64,000 bases of DNA from Natronospirillum sp965602035 (GTDB taxonomy: Bacteria > Pseudomonadota > Gammaproteobacteria > Pseudomonadales > Natronospirillaceae): positions 496,001 to 560,000 of the forward strand of contig OZ271919.1 of the NCBI GenBank assembly GCA_965602035.1, in the 5' to 3' direction. The translations under genes and the position numbers were made by a program. The notes beneath the pieces were generated by a model. That model did not search any database. It worked only from the letters and a program-made list of their open reading frames with translations, and was not told where the DNA came from. Within the stretch, counting starts at the first letter, position 1; every line of letters begins with the position of its first letter. Of the stretch, positions 51,520 to 60,795 are shown piece by piece.

Positions 51520-52596
51520 ATGAGTAAGGTTGTCATTTTGCCCGGTGACGGAATCGGGCCCGATATTATCGCACAGGCCGAGCGGGTGCTGGACGCGGTC
51601 AATCAGCAGTACGGCCTGGGTATCGAAACGGAAAAAGCACTGGTCGGCGGTGCCGCCATTGACGCCACGGGTCGCCCCTTGCCCGACGAGACACTGGCGG
51701 CTGCTCGCAGCGCCGATGCCGTGCTGCTCGGCGCGGTAGGCGGGCCGGCCTGGGACAAACTCGATATGGCGCTGCGCCCCGAAAAAGGGCTGCTGGGCCT
51801 GCGCTCGAACCTCAACCTGTTTGCCAACCTGCGCCCGGCGTTGCTTTACCCGCAGTTGGCTGGCGCCTCATCGCTGCGCCCGGAAATCGTCGCTGGCCTG
51901 GACATCCTGATTGTCCGCGAACTGACCGGCGGCATTTATTTCGGCGAGCCGCGCGGCGTACACACGCGGGAAGACGGGGTGCGCGAAGGCTTCAATACCT
52001 ACCGCTACAGTGAACCGGAAATTGACCGCATCGGCCGGGTTGCCTTTGAAGCAGCGGCCAAACGTGGCGGCCGGCTTTGCTCCGTGGACAAGGCCAACGT
52101 GCTGGAAGTCACCGTACTGTGGCGCGAGGTCATGGACCGTCTTGCCGGTGATTATCCGAGTGTGGAGCTGAGCCACATGTACGTCGACAATGCCGCGATG
52201 CAGCTGGTGCGGGATCCGAAACAGTTCGACGTCATTGTGACGGGCAACATGTTTGGTGATATCCTGTCAGATTGCGCGGCGATGCTGACCGGATCAATCG
52301 GTATGTTACCATCAGCATCGCTGAATGAGAGCGGCCAGGGCATGTATGAGCCCATCCACGGCAGCGCGCCGGATATCGCGGGCCGGGATGTTGCCAATCC
52401 GCTGGCGACGGTGCTGTCGGTGGCCATGATGCTGCGGTACTCGCTGCAGGCGCCGAAAGCGGCTGACGCGATAGAGGCGGCGGTAAACCGGGTGCTCGAC
52501 CAGGGCCTGCGCACGGCAGATATTGCCGGCCAGAGCGACCAGCCAGTGGGCACACGGGCCATGGGCGATGCGCTGCTGAAGGCACTTGAAGCCTGA
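51520..52596 (+). CDS. leuB: 3-isopropylmalate dehydrogenase
   Basis: NAD-dependent oxidative decarboxylase of leucine synthesis, 358 residues. ATG 51520 gives MSKVVILPGDGIGPDI, the family N terminus. AAGGA at 51503 is a rather distant binding site. Catalytic and substrate residues occur in LRSNLNLFANLRP, RELTGGIYFG, the YVDNAAMQL segment and NMFGDILSDCAAML. Metal-binding aspartates are intact. asd follows 59 bases later on the same strand. Confidence 0.96.
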   Translation: MSKVVILPGDGIGPDIIAQAERVLDAVNQQYGLGIETEKALVGGAAIDATGRPLPDETLAAARSADAVLLGAVGGPAWDKLDMALRPEKGLLGLRSNLNLFANLRPALLYPQLAGASSLRPEIVAGLDILIVRELTGGIYFGEPRGVHTREDGVREGFNTYRYSEPEIDRIGRVAFEAAAKRGGRLCSVDKANVLEVTVLWREVMDRLAGDYPSVELSHMYVDNAAMQLVRDPKQFDVIVTGNMFGDILSDCAAMLTGSIGMLPSASLNESGQGMYEPIHGSAPDIAGRDVANPLATVLSVAMMLRYSLQAPKAADAIEAAVNRVLDQGLRTADIAGQSDQPVGTRAMGDALLKALEA

Positions 52597-52655
52597 AGCG
52601 GGCAGGCATGGTCGGTGGGCAGGACAGTCAGGCCGCAAATGAATCGGGAGTAACT

Positions 52656-53777
52656 ATGTTGAAGGTAGGTTTCGTCGGATGGCGAGGCATGGTCGGATCG
52701 GTCCTGATGGACCGTATGCGGGCCGAAAATGATTTCGAGACCATTGAACCGGTCTTTTTCAGCACATCACAGGCAGGTCAGCCAGGCCCGGACGTGGGCA
52801 AGAAAACCGCACCGCTGGCCGACGCCACCGATCTGGATGCGCTGGCCTCCCAGGACGTCATCGTGTCCTGTCAGGGCGGCGACTACACCGAATCCGTCTA
52901 TCGTCCACTGCGTGACCGCGGCTGGAACGGCTACTGGATCGATGCGGCGTCCACCCTGCGTATGGAAGACGAATCCATTCTGGTACTCGACCCGGTCAAC
53001 CGCGGTGTACTTGACCAGGCAATGGCCGACGGCTACAAGACCTTTGTCGGTGGCAACTGCACGGTCAGCCTGTTGCTGATGGCGCTGGGCGGCCTCATGG
53101 AGCAGGACCTGATTGAATGGGTAACCCCCCACACCTACCAGGCAGCCTCCGGTTCCGGTGCCCGGCACATGAAGGAACTGATCCAGCAGATGGGCGCCAT
53201 CCATCAGTCGGTGGCAGACAAGGTTGATGACCCGGCATCCGCGATTCTGGAGATCGATCGCAAGGTGGCGGAAACCATGCGCTCCGGTGACTTCCCGACC
53301 GAGCAGTTTGGTGCCGCGCTGGCGGGCAGCCTGATCCCCTGGATCGACAAGGCTCTGCCGAGTGGTCAGAGCAAGGAAGAGTGGAAAGCGCAGGTCGAAG
53401 CCAACAAGATTCTGGGCCGCTCCGAGAAGCCGGTGCCGATCGATGGCATCTGCGTTCGTGTCGGTGCCATGCGCTGCCACAGCCAGGCGCTGACCATCAA
53501 GCTCAAGCGCAATATCAGTGTCGGTGAAATTGAGGACATTCTGGCGCGTCACAATGACTGGGTGAAGGTCATTCCGAACGACCGGGAACTGTCCATTACG
53601 GAACTGTCGCCCGGTAAGGTCACCGGTACGCTGTCCGTGCCGATCGGCCGGATTCGCAAACTGAATATGGGCCCGGAGTACATCTCGGCGTTCACCGTTG
53701 GCGACCAGTTGCTCTGGGGTGCGGCGGAACCGCTGCGGCGCATGCTGAATGTGTTGCAGGAGAACGGCGTCCAGTGA
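52656..53777 (+). CDS. asd: aspartate-semialdehyde dehydrogenase
   Basis: Makes aspartate semialdehyde for lysine, diaminopimelate, threonine and methionine. 373 residues from ATG 52656, with GGGAG five bases upstream. The product begins MLKVGFVGWRGMVGSVLMDR. The nucleophile is C135 in VGGNCTVSLLLMAL, the same number as in E. coli. The later VRVGAMRCHSQALTIKL segment supplies the catalytic His. This is the E. coli-type enzyme rather than the shorter Gram-positive type. The leuB-asd-fimV-truA order is conserved in pseudomonads. Confidence 0.96.
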   Translation: MLKVGFVGWRGMVGSVLMDRMRAENDFETIEPVFFSTSQAGQPGPDVGKKTAPLADATDLDALASQDVIVSCQGGDYTESVYRPLRDRGWNGYWIDAASTLRMEDESILVLDPVNRGVLDQAMADGYKTFVGGNCTVSLLLMALGGLMEQDLIEWVTPHTYQAASGSGARHMKELIQQMGAIHQSVADKVDDPASAILEIDRKVAETMRSGDFPTEQFGAALAGSLIPWIDKALPSGQSKEEWKAQVEANKILGRSEKPVPIDGICVRVGAMRCHSQALTIKLKRNISVGEIEDILARHNDWVKVIPNDRELSITELSPGKVTGTLSVPIGRIRKLNMGPEYISAFTVGDQLLWGAAEPLRRMLNVLQENGVQ

Positions 53778-53784
53778 TCGCTGT

Positions 53785-53823
53785 GGTCTGCTGATTGCGG
53801 CGGTTGCGGCGAATCAGCAAACC
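53785..53823. other. hairpin between asd and fimV
   Basis: GGTCTGCTGATT at 53785-53796 pairs with AATCAGCAAACC at 53812-53823 (one mismatch in 12) over a 15-base loop. It lies in the 149-base gap between the two genes. There is no T run, so a terminator role is uncertain. Confidence 0.4.
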
Positions 53824-53926
53824 GTGAATACTAGTGGCTGGTCGGGCTGTCGGGAGGCCCGGCAAGACACCGGGGCGCATCCCATGACAGATGTGTCCGC
53901 CAGACACCCTGGGAAGGAACCAACAT

Positions 53927-56236
53927 ATGTTGCGCGCTGCCGCATTCCTGCTGGCACTGATGGTGGTCAGCTCTGCTTCTGCGGTCGACCTTGGCACGCT
54001 CACACTGCGTTCAGGTTTTGCCGAACCACTGCAGGCCGTGGTGCCACTGGAGAATCCGGACGGTGTCCGACTGGGCACCATCGAAATCGAACCGGCATCA
54101 CCGGCAACCTATGAACGTCTCGACATTGAGCGGCCTGCTGCCATAGACAGCCTGACCACGGAGCTGCGTGGCTCAGGCGACATTGTGCTGCGCACGGAAA
54201 CTGCGGTGTCGCAGGAGGTCATCGACCTGGTGCTGGTGGTGACCTGGCCCAACGGTCGTATTGTTCGTGACTACGTCATCACGCTCGAGCCCCCGGTATT
54301 CACTGAGGAACAGCGCCGGGCCCTGCGCCGTTTCGAGCCCGAGGCGCTGACCGATCCCGGTCCGGTCGAACCGGCGGAACCGACGCCGGCCCCGGAACCC
54401 GCACCGCAAGAGCCAAGCGCACCGGCCACCATTACCGTGGCAGACAGTGACACCCTGTGGGAAATCGCCCTGTCTGTGCGCACCAACTCCGACCACACGC
54501 CGCAGCAGATCATGCTGGCCCTGCAGGATCTCAGCCCGCAGGCTTTTATCAACGGCAACATCAACCGTCTGCGTGCCGACGTAACGCTGCGCGTGCCTTC
54601 GGCACAGGACATTGAAAGCCGGTCCGTGCGTGAGGCGCTGGCCGAAGTAGCCCGTCAGAACGCCGCGCTTGCAGCGGCAACCCCCGCTGCAGAGCAGGGC
54701 GAGCCGGTGGCCGAGCCGACCGGCGAGGTCGATTCACCGGAACCCCAGACCAGCGACCCCGAACGGGATCCGGATGGCTTTCTGGAAGTCGTGACAGAAG
54801 CCTCGGACAGTGCGGAAGAAGCGGATACGGAAGGCGCGGCTGCTACCGAAATCCGGCGGCTGCAGAATGAGCTGGCGATCCAGGAAGAAGTGAACGACGA
54901 GCTGCGCCGTCAGTACGAAGAGCAGCAGTCACGGTTGCTGGAGCTGGAAGAGCAGGTGCAGTTGCTGGATCGACTGGTGGAACTCCAGAACCAGTCAGCG
55001 GCGGAGCTGCAGAGCCTCTCCGAACAGCAAAATCAGGCCAGCACCGATGCCGGCCCCGACGCGTCAGACGAGACCGAAGAATCAACAGCAATGGGCTGGC
55101 AGGAGCGCGTTGACCAGGGCTGGGTGGCCGTGCGGGACTGGCTCCGCCAACCGGTCAACGCCGGCCTGGTCATTGCGGCATTGGTCGTTGCGCTGCTGCT
55201 GGCACTGCTGATGCGGCGCCGTCAGGAACCGGACCCGGAACCGGAAGACGGCGAGCTAGATATCGATGACAGTCTGCTGGAAGATGACGATGATTTTCCG
55301 GCACCGGAGGAGCCCGATTTCCCGGAGTCACCGCGGACCGCCAATAAGGCCGAACAGACGCCGACGTCGCCGCCACACGGTCGTACCGTGCCCGAGGTCA
55401 TCGAAAACGCCGACATGCATATGGCCTTCCAGAACTACGGCGAGGCCGAGCAGGTACTGCGCGAGGCGCTGGCGCACAACCCCGGCGAGCCGGCACTGGC
55501 CCACAAGCTGCTGGATGTGTTTGCGGAAACCGGTGATCGCGGCGCGTTCGAAGCACTGGCCGATGAATACATGGGCTCTCCGGAATCACTGGAACCGCTG
55601 TACCGCAAGCTGGCGGATACGGAAGTCCGCGACGCCGGTGAACCCACCCCGGCGGACCACCAGGCACTGAACGAGCCGGACGACGACGCCTGGGACGACC
55701 TGTCTGATTCCTACGGGCAGGAGTCGGCGCGCTCGCAGCCGGATGAAGAACCAGACTTCGACTTCTCCGCGCTTGACGACGTCGACGATCGTACCCTCCT
55801 CGGGGACGAAAACGACGAAGACTCTACGATGGAGAACCCGCGCTCATCGCAGGACGACCGTGAACTGCTGGAAGCCCTCGATGATCTGATGGACGACATC
55901 GACCAGGGCGAACTCGAGTCGGGTACGGAAGATCGTAGTCGTGAACAACGGCGACCGGAGGAAACCCGGACCGACGACGAGCCGTCCATGGCAGATGACG
56001 ACGACGCGCCCTATGCCCGCGATCTGAGCGCCGACGACCTTCCGGGTGACGACTGGGACAAGGAATTCGACTTTCTGGACGGCGAAGACGAGATGGACAC
56101 CAAACTGGATCTCGCCCGGGCCTATATGGACATGGGCGACCATCAGGGTGCCCGGGAAATTCTGCAGGAAGTCCAGGGAGAGGGTTCCAGCGCCCAGAAG
56201 GAGTCGGCGGAACACCTGCTCGGGCAGCTTCGATAA
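53927..56236 (+). CDS. fimV: FimV family pilus assembly / polar organising protein
   Basis: 769-residue inner-membrane protein. From N to C it has a signal peptide (LLALMVVSSASA), the FimV N-terminal beta domain (LGTLTLRSGFAEPLQAVVPL), a LysM-like peptidoglycan-binding segment (ATITVADSDTLWEIALSV, about residue 165), a coiled coil (about 310-365), one transmembrane helix (VIAALVVALLLALLM, about 418), a very acidic cytoplasmic region and the C-terminal FimV TPR-like motif (KLDLARAYMDMGDHQGAREIL). It is needed for type IV pili and polar localisation in Pseudomonas. GGAAGGAA precedes ATG 53927. A second TPR-like region occurs around NADMHMAFQNYGEAEQVL. Confidence 0.92.
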   Translation: MLRAAAFLLALMVVSSASAVDLGTLTLRSGFAEPLQAVVPLENPDGVRLGTIEIEPASPATYERLDIERPAAIDSLTTELRGSGDIVLRTETAVSQEVIDLVLVVTWPNGRIVRDYVITLEPPVFTEEQRRALRRFEPEALTDPGPVEPAEPTPAPEPAPQEPSAPATITVADSDTLWEIALSVRTNSDHTPQQIMLALQDLSPQAFINGNINRLRADVTLRVPSAQDIESRSVREALAEVARQNAALAAATPAAEQGEPVAEPTGEVDSPEPQTSDPERDPDGFLEVVTEASDSAEEADTEGAAATEIRRLQNELAIQEEVNDELRRQYEEQQSRLLELEEQVQLLDRLVELQNQSAAELQSLSEQQNQASTDAGPDASDETEESTAMGWQERVDQGWVAVRDWLRQPVNAGLVIAALVVALLLALLMRRRQEPDPEPEDGELDIDDSLLEDDDDFPAPEEPDFPESPRTANKAEQTPTSPPHGRTVPEVIENADMHMAFQNYGEAEQVLREALAHNPGEPALAHKLLDVFAETGDRGAFEALADEYMGSPESLEPLYRKLADTEVRDAGEPTPADHQALNEPDDDAWDDLSDSYGQESARSQPDEEPDFDFSALDDVDDRTLLGDENDEDSTMENPRSSQDDRELLEALDDLMDDIDQGELESGTEDRSREQRRPEETRTDDEPSMADDDDAPYARDLSADDLPGDDWDKEFDFLDGEDEMDTKLDLARAYMDMGDHQGAREILQEVQGEGSSAQKESAEHLLGQLR

Positions 56237-56291
56237 CCCGCGAAGCGCTCATTAATGCATCGTCTTGCGCCAAACTAAACGATAGTGTTAA

Positions 56292-56320
56292 GATTGAGCC
56301 TGTTTCGGACAGGTTCAATC
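56292..56320 (+). other. strong hairpin in the truA leader
   Basis: A 12-bp stem (GATTGAGCCTGT with ACAGGTTCAATC, one G-U pair) over the loop TTCGG lies 16 bases before the truA ATG and 55 after fimV. It is not followed by a T run. It could limit read-through from fimV or influence truA translation. Confidence 0.5.
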
Positions 56321-56336
56321 GGTTGACGCCGGCGTT

Positions 56337-57215
56337 ATGACAGCCAAACCACAGTTTTCGGACAACCCGCAGAGCGCAACGGAAGTATTTCCACTGGAAG
56401 TACCGTCCGCGCGTTACCGGCTCGCGGCTGGCGTGGAATATCACGGTGCCGGGTACTCGGGCTATCAGATCCAGAGCGCCACGGATGATACGGTACAGGG
56501 GGTATTGCAGAAGGCCCTGTCGACCGTTGCCAACGAGCCGATCAAGATTCATTGCGCCGGCCGTACCGACGCCGGCGTGCACGCCACCGGTCAGGTGGTG
56601 CATTTCGACACCGCCTCGGCACGCAAGCCCTATGGCTGGGTGCTGGGCACCAATACCCACTTGCCCAGAACCATCAGCGTACAATGGGTGAAGGCGGTAC
56701 CGCTGACGTTTCATGCCCGGTTCTCGGCCCGTTCGCGCCGCTACCGCTACGTGATCTACAACCACTGGGTCCCTTCGGCTGTCATGCCGGGCTCTGCCAC
56801 CTGGGAGCGCCGTCCGCTTGATGTGGCGCGGATGCAGACAGCGGCGCAGACGTTTCTGGGAACCCACGATTTCAGTACCTTCCGGGCCGCAGAGTGCCAG
56901 GCGCACAGCCCGGTACGTACGGTGCATTGGTTCAATGTGATTCGTTGCGGGCGCCTGGTCGTACTGGATATACAGGCTGACGCTTTTCTGCACCATATGG
57001 TGCGCAACCTGGCGGGCGTTCTGATGGCGATCGGCTACGGGGCGGCCCCCATCGAGTGGGCGGCTGAGGTACTCGCCAAACGCGACCGTCGCAGTGGGGG
57101 TATAACGGCACGGCCGGACGGTCTGTATCTGGTTGACGTGGAATACGATCCGGCGTTCGGCCTTCCGGCCAGTCCGCCGGGGCCTCATTTTCTGCCGGCA
57201 GGAGCCTGCTCGTGA
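56337..57215 (+). CDS. truA: tRNA pseudouridine(38-40) synthase
   Basis: Forms pseudouridine at positions 38-40 of many tRNAs. 292 residues, slightly longer than E. coli TruA because of an N-terminal extension of about 25 residues. The catalytic Asp is D78 in CAGRTDAGVHATGQVVHF. RSRRYRYVIYN and FLHHMVRNLAGVL are typical of the family. ATG 56337 is the first start in the frame. It overlaps trpF by four bases, the truA-trpF coupling seen in pseudomonads. Confidence 0.94.
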   Translation: MTAKPQFSDNPQSATEVFPLEVPSARYRLAAGVEYHGAGYSGYQIQSATDDTVQGVLQKALSTVANEPIKIHCAGRTDAGVHATGQVVHFDTASARKPYGWVLGTNTHLPRTISVQWVKAVPLTFHARFSARSRRYRYVIYNHWVPSAVMPGSATWERRPLDVARMQTAAQTFLGTHDFSTFRAAECQAHSPVRTVHWFNVIRCGRLVVLDIQADAFLHHMVRNLAGVLMAIGYGAAPIEWAAEVLAKRDRRSGGITARPDGLYLVDVEYDPAFGLPASPPGPHFLPAGACS

Positions 57216-57850
57216 CCCATAGAACACGAATCAAATTCTGCGGCCTGAGCCGGCCGGACGACGTGACAGCCGCGGTCGACGCCGGTGCCGATGCGATTGG
57301 CCTGGTGTTCTATCCGCCCAGTTCACGCGCGGTGACGCCGGCGCAGGCACGAGAGCTGGTGGCCGGAGTGCCACCGTTCATTACGGTCACCGGTCTGTTT
57401 GTGGATATGGAGCCGGAACAGGTGGCCATGATCGCCGAGCAAGTGCCGCTGGATCTGGTGCAGTTCCACGGCCGGGAGACCGCTGACCAGTGCCAGCGCA
57501 GCCCGCGGCCCTGGATCAAGGCGGTTCGTGCCCGGCCGGACACCGACTGGGAGGCCACTCTCGAAGACTGGCCCGGCGCCCGCGGCCTGTTGCTGGACGC
57601 CTGGCACCCTGAAAAAGCCGGCGGCACCGGCCAGGTCTTTGACTGGTCCCGGATACCGCACCACTGGCGGTCACGCATTATACTGGCCGGTGGGCTGACA
57701 CCGGACAATGTGGGTGACGCCATCGCCACCGTCCGACCCTATGGGGTGGACGTCAGCGGTGGCATTGAATCATCACCCGGAATCAAGGATGCCGCGCGGA
57801 TGCGCGCATTCGCCGACGCTGTACGACGGGAGGACAGCCGCTATGACTGA
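57212..57850 (+). CDS. trpF: phosphoribosylanthranilate isomerase
   Basis: TIM-barrel enzyme of tryptophan synthesis, 212 residues. The N-terminal IKFCGLSRPDD gives the catalytic cysteine, and GADAIGLVFYPPSSRAV, VQFHG and ILAGGLTPDNV are conserved. The C-terminal GVDVSGGIESSPGIKD contains the catalytic Asp. The GTG start overlaps the truA stop (GTGA), and the 3' end overlaps trpB by eight bases. Confidence 0.96.
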   Translation: MTHRTRIKFCGLSRPDDVTAAVDAGADAIGLVFYPPSSRAVTPAQARELVAGVPPFITVTGLFVDMEPEQVAMIAEQVPLDLVQFHGRETADQCQRSPRPWIKAVRARPDTDWEATLEDWPGARGLLLDAWHPEKAGGTGQVFDWSRIPHHWRSRIILAGGLTPDNVGDAIATVRPYGVDVSGGIESSPGIKDAARMRAFADAVRREDSRYD

Positions 57851-59054
57851 AGCCATCAATTACCACACGTCTCCGGACGCCCGTGGCCATTTCGGAATCC
57901 ACGGCGGCCGGTTCGCATCAGAAACGCTGATGAACGCACTCGCCGAGCTGGAAACCATTTACGGGGAGCTGCGCGACGACCCGGCTTTCCGCGCCGAATT
58001 CGATCGCGACCTCGCGCATTATGTCGGCCGTCCGTCACCGCTGTATCTGGCCGAACGGCTGACCGATCGCTGGGGCGGCGCCGAAATATGGCTCAAGCGT
58101 GAAGACCTGAACCACACCGGCGCGCACAAGATCAACAACACCATTGGCCAGGCACTGCTCGCCAAGCACGTCGGCAAGCGCCGGGTCATCGCTGAAACCG
58201 GCGCCGGCCAGCATGGTGTAGCCAGTGCCACGGTAGCCGCCCGCCTGGGCCTGGAGTGCGTGGTCTACATGGGTGCCGAAGACGTCGAACGGCAGAAGCT
58301 GAATGTGTACCGCATGCGTCTGCTGGGTGCGGAAGTCATTCCGGTGACCTCCGGCACGCGCACGCTGAAGGATGCCATGAACGAGGCAATGCGCGACTGG
58401 GTCACCAATGTGGACGACACCTATTACATCATCGGCACGGTGGCCGGGCCGCATCCGTACCCGATGCTGGTCCGTGATTTCCAGTCCATCATTGGCCGTG
58501 AAACCCGCCGGCAGTTGCAGGAGCAGGCGAACGCAACACCGGATGCCCTGGTGGCCTGCGTCGGCGGAGGGTCGAATGCCATCGGCCTGTTTCACGAGTT
58601 TCTCAATGACCCGGAAGTGGCCATTTACGGTGTTGAAGCCGGTGGCCTCGGTGTGGAAACCGGACAGCACGCGGCCCCGCTGTCAGCAGGGCGCCCCGGC
58701 ATTCTGCACGGCAACCGCACCTACCTGATGGCGGATGACAACGGCCAGATTCTGGGCACGCACTCGGTGTCGGCCGGTCTGGATTACCCCGGCGTCGGGC
58801 CGGAACACAGCTGGCTGAAGGACACGGGCCGGGCCCGTTACGTGAGTGTCACCGACGATGAAGCCATGGCCGCGTTTCGTGAAACGACCCGCGCCGAAGG
58901 CATCATGCCGGCACTGGAAACCGCTCACGCCATGGCTTATGCGAAAAAGCTGGCGCCGGAACTGGGCGCGGGTAAACGCATCGTCGTCAACCTGTCCGGC
59001 CGCGGCGACAAAGACGTGCACACGGTCGCCCGAATGGACGGCATGGACATCTGA
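57843..59054 (+). CDS. trpB: tryptophan synthase beta subunit
   Basis: PLP enzyme joining indole and serine, 403 residues. The PLP lysine is K96 in NHTGAHKINNT. VGGGSNAIG-like CVGGGSNAIGLF binds the PLP phosphate, and the catalytic Glu lies in AETGAGQHGVA. ATG 57843 gives MTEAINYHTSPDARGHFG. It overlaps trpF by eight bases and lies 12 bases before trpA. In Pseudomonas trpBA lie elsewhere under TrpI, whereas here they are part of the truA-trpF-accD run. Confidence 0.96.
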   Translation: MTEAINYHTSPDARGHFGIHGGRFASETLMNALAELETIYGELRDDPAFRAEFDRDLAHYVGRPSPLYLAERLTDRWGGAEIWLKREDLNHTGAHKINNTIGQALLAKHVGKRRVIAETGAGQHGVASATVAARLGLECVVYMGAEDVERQKLNVYRMRLLGAEVIPVTSGTRTLKDAMNEAMRDWVTNVDDTYYIIGTVAGPHPYPMLVRDFQSIIGRETRRQLQEQANATPDALVACVGGGSNAIGLFHEFLNDPEVAIYGVEAGGLGVETGQHAAPLSAGRPGILHGNRTYLMADDNGQILGTHSVSAGLDYPGVGPEHSWLKDTGRARYVSVTDDEAMAAFRETTRAEGIMPALETAHAMAYAKKLAPELGAGKRIVVNLSGRGDKDVHTVARMDGMDI

Positions 59055-59066
59055 CCGAGGAACAAC

Positions 59067-59891
59067 ATGAGTCGAATTCAGAACGTATTCAGAGATCTCA
59101 GACAGGCCGACCAGAAAGCCCTGATTCCGTACATCACGGCCGGTGACCCGGATCTTGATGTCACCCTCAGCCTGATGCTGTCACTGGTCGACAGTGGGGC
59201 CGACATCATCGAGCTCGGGGTTCCGTTCTCGGACCCCATGGCCGACGGCCCCACGATTCAGCTTGCCTACGAACGGGCGCTGAAACACGGCGTCGGCCTG
59301 CGCGATGTGCTCGCGCTGGTGCGCCGCTTCCGCGAGCAGAACTCGCACACGCCGGTCGTGCTGATGGGGTATATGAACCCGATCGAGTTTATGGGCTGCG
59401 ACAACTTTGTCCGCGAATCCGTGGACGCCGGAATCGACGGGGTCCTGATCGTTGATCTGCCACCGGAGGAGTGCGAGTCACTCACCGAGCAGTTGCATGC
59501 GGCCGAGCTGGACACCATTTTCCTGCTCACGCCGACCACGTCGGACCAGAGGGCACGGGAGATCTGCAGGCACAGTTCCGGCTATGTGTACTATGTCTCC
59601 ATCAAGGGCGTCACCGGGGCCAATACGCTGAATGTCGAGGATGTGGGCGCTCAGGTTGAGCGGTTGCGTCAGGCCACGGACCTGCCTATTGCGGTCGGCT
59701 TCGGCATCAAGACACCGGAGCACGCGGCGGCTGTGGCACGGGTGGCCGACGGCGTTATCGTCGGCTCGGCCCTGGTCAACCTCATTGCCGAGGCGCACAC
59801 CGGCTCCGCCGTTGAAATATCTTCACAGGTGTCTGGACTGCTATCGCGCATGCGCAAAGGTATGGATGCCGGTGAAACTACGTTATCATAG
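59067..59891 (+). CDS. trpA: tryptophan synthase alpha subunit
   Basis: Cleaves indole-3-glycerol phosphate to indole, which is channelled to TrpB. 274 residues. Catalytic residues E49 (DIIELGVPFSDP) and D60 (PMADGPTIQ) have the standard numbering. YYVSIKGVTGA and VGFGIKTPEHA are conserved. It starts 12 bases after trpB. accD follows after 35 bases. Confidence 0.96.
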   Translation: MSRIQNVFRDLRQADQKALIPYITAGDPDLDVTLSLMLSLVDSGADIIELGVPFSDPMADGPTIQLAYERALKHGVGLRDVLALVRRFREQNSHTPVVLMGYMNPIEFMGCDNFVRESVDAGIDGVLIVDLPPEECESLTEQLHAAELDTIFLLTPTTSDQRAREICRHSSGYVYYVSIKGVTGANTLNVEDVGAQVERLRQATDLPIAVGFGIKTPEHAAAVARVADGVIVGSALVNLIAEAHTGSAVEISSQVSGLLSRMRKGMDAGETTLS

Positions 59892-59926
59892 CGGCGTGAA
59901 CTGACGCGGGTGGTGAGGAGATTCGG

Positions 59927-60790
59927 ATGAGTAGCTGGCTTGATAAACTGGTCCCATCCATAATCCGGTCGGAGAGCCGGAGCAAGGCCAACGTACCGGA
60001 AGGTGTCTGGGACAAGTGCAACAACTGCGGTGCAGTGCTCTACCGCCCGGAGCTGGAAAAGAATCTCAACGTCTGCCCGAAATGCGACCATCATATGACG
60101 CTGTCCGCTGCGCGGCGGCTCGACTATTTCCTGGATCAGGAAGGGCGCGTGGAAGTCGCCGCCGAAGTGGAGCCTGTTGACCGGCTGAAGTTCCGTGACA
60201 GCAAGCGTTACAAGGATCGTCTGTCCGCCGCCCAGAAGCAGACCGGCGAGAAGGACGCCCTCAAGGTCATGAAAGGGTCCGTTGAAGGCGTGCCGGTTGT
60301 GGTCGCGGCGTTCGACTTCACCTTTATGGGCGGCTCCATGGGCTCCGTGGTCGGCGAGAAGTTCGTCCGGGCCGTCAACGTGTGCCTGGAACACCGCCTG
60401 CCGCTGGTGTGCTTCCCCACGTCGGGTGGTGCCCGTATGCAGGAAGCGCTGTTCTCTCTGATGCAGATGGCCAAGACGTCGGCCGCCATCGAGCGCCTGA
60501 AAGCCGAGCGCCTGCCGTATATCTCCTTTCTGGTCGATCCCTGTTACGGCGGTGTGTCGGCGAGCCTGGCGATGCTGGGTGATCTGAACCTGGCGGAACC
60601 GGGTGCCCGCATCGGTTTTGCCGGTCCGCGGGTGATTGAACAGACAGTGCGCCAGACCCTGCCGGAAGGCTTCCAGCGCAGTGAATTCCTGCTGGAACAC
60701 GGCGCGCTGGATTCGGTGATTCACCGGTCTGACATGCGCAGTTATGTGGCCCGGCAGCTCAGGAAGTTCATGCACATCGAGGCAGCCTGA
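59927..60790 (+). CDS. accD: acetyl-CoA carboxylase carboxyltransferase subunit beta
   Basis: Beta subunit of the carboxyltransferase that makes malonyl-CoA for fatty acid synthesis. 287 residues. A four-cysteine zinc ribbon near the N terminus (C31, C34, C50, C53) is followed by the crotonase-fold domain with FPTSGGARMQEALFSLMQM and DPCYGGVSASLAMLGD. It lies 35 bases after trpA, with a GAGGAG site before ATG 59927. folC follows after five bases. Confidence 0.96.
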   Translation: MSSWLDKLVPSIIRSESRSKANVPEGVWDKCNNCGAVLYRPELEKNLNVCPKCDHHMTLSAARRLDYFLDQEGRVEVAAEVEPVDRLKFRDSKRYKDRLSAAQKQTGEKDALKVMKGSVEGVPVVVAAFDFTFMGGSMGSVVGEKFVRAVNVCLEHRLPLVCFPTSGGARMQEALFSLMQMAKTSAAIERLKAERLPYISFLVDPCYGGVSASLAMLGDLNLAEPGARIGFAGPRVIEQTVRQTLPEGFQRSEFLLEHGALDSVIHRSDMRSYVARQLRKFMHIEAA

Positions 60791-60795
60791 CACCG

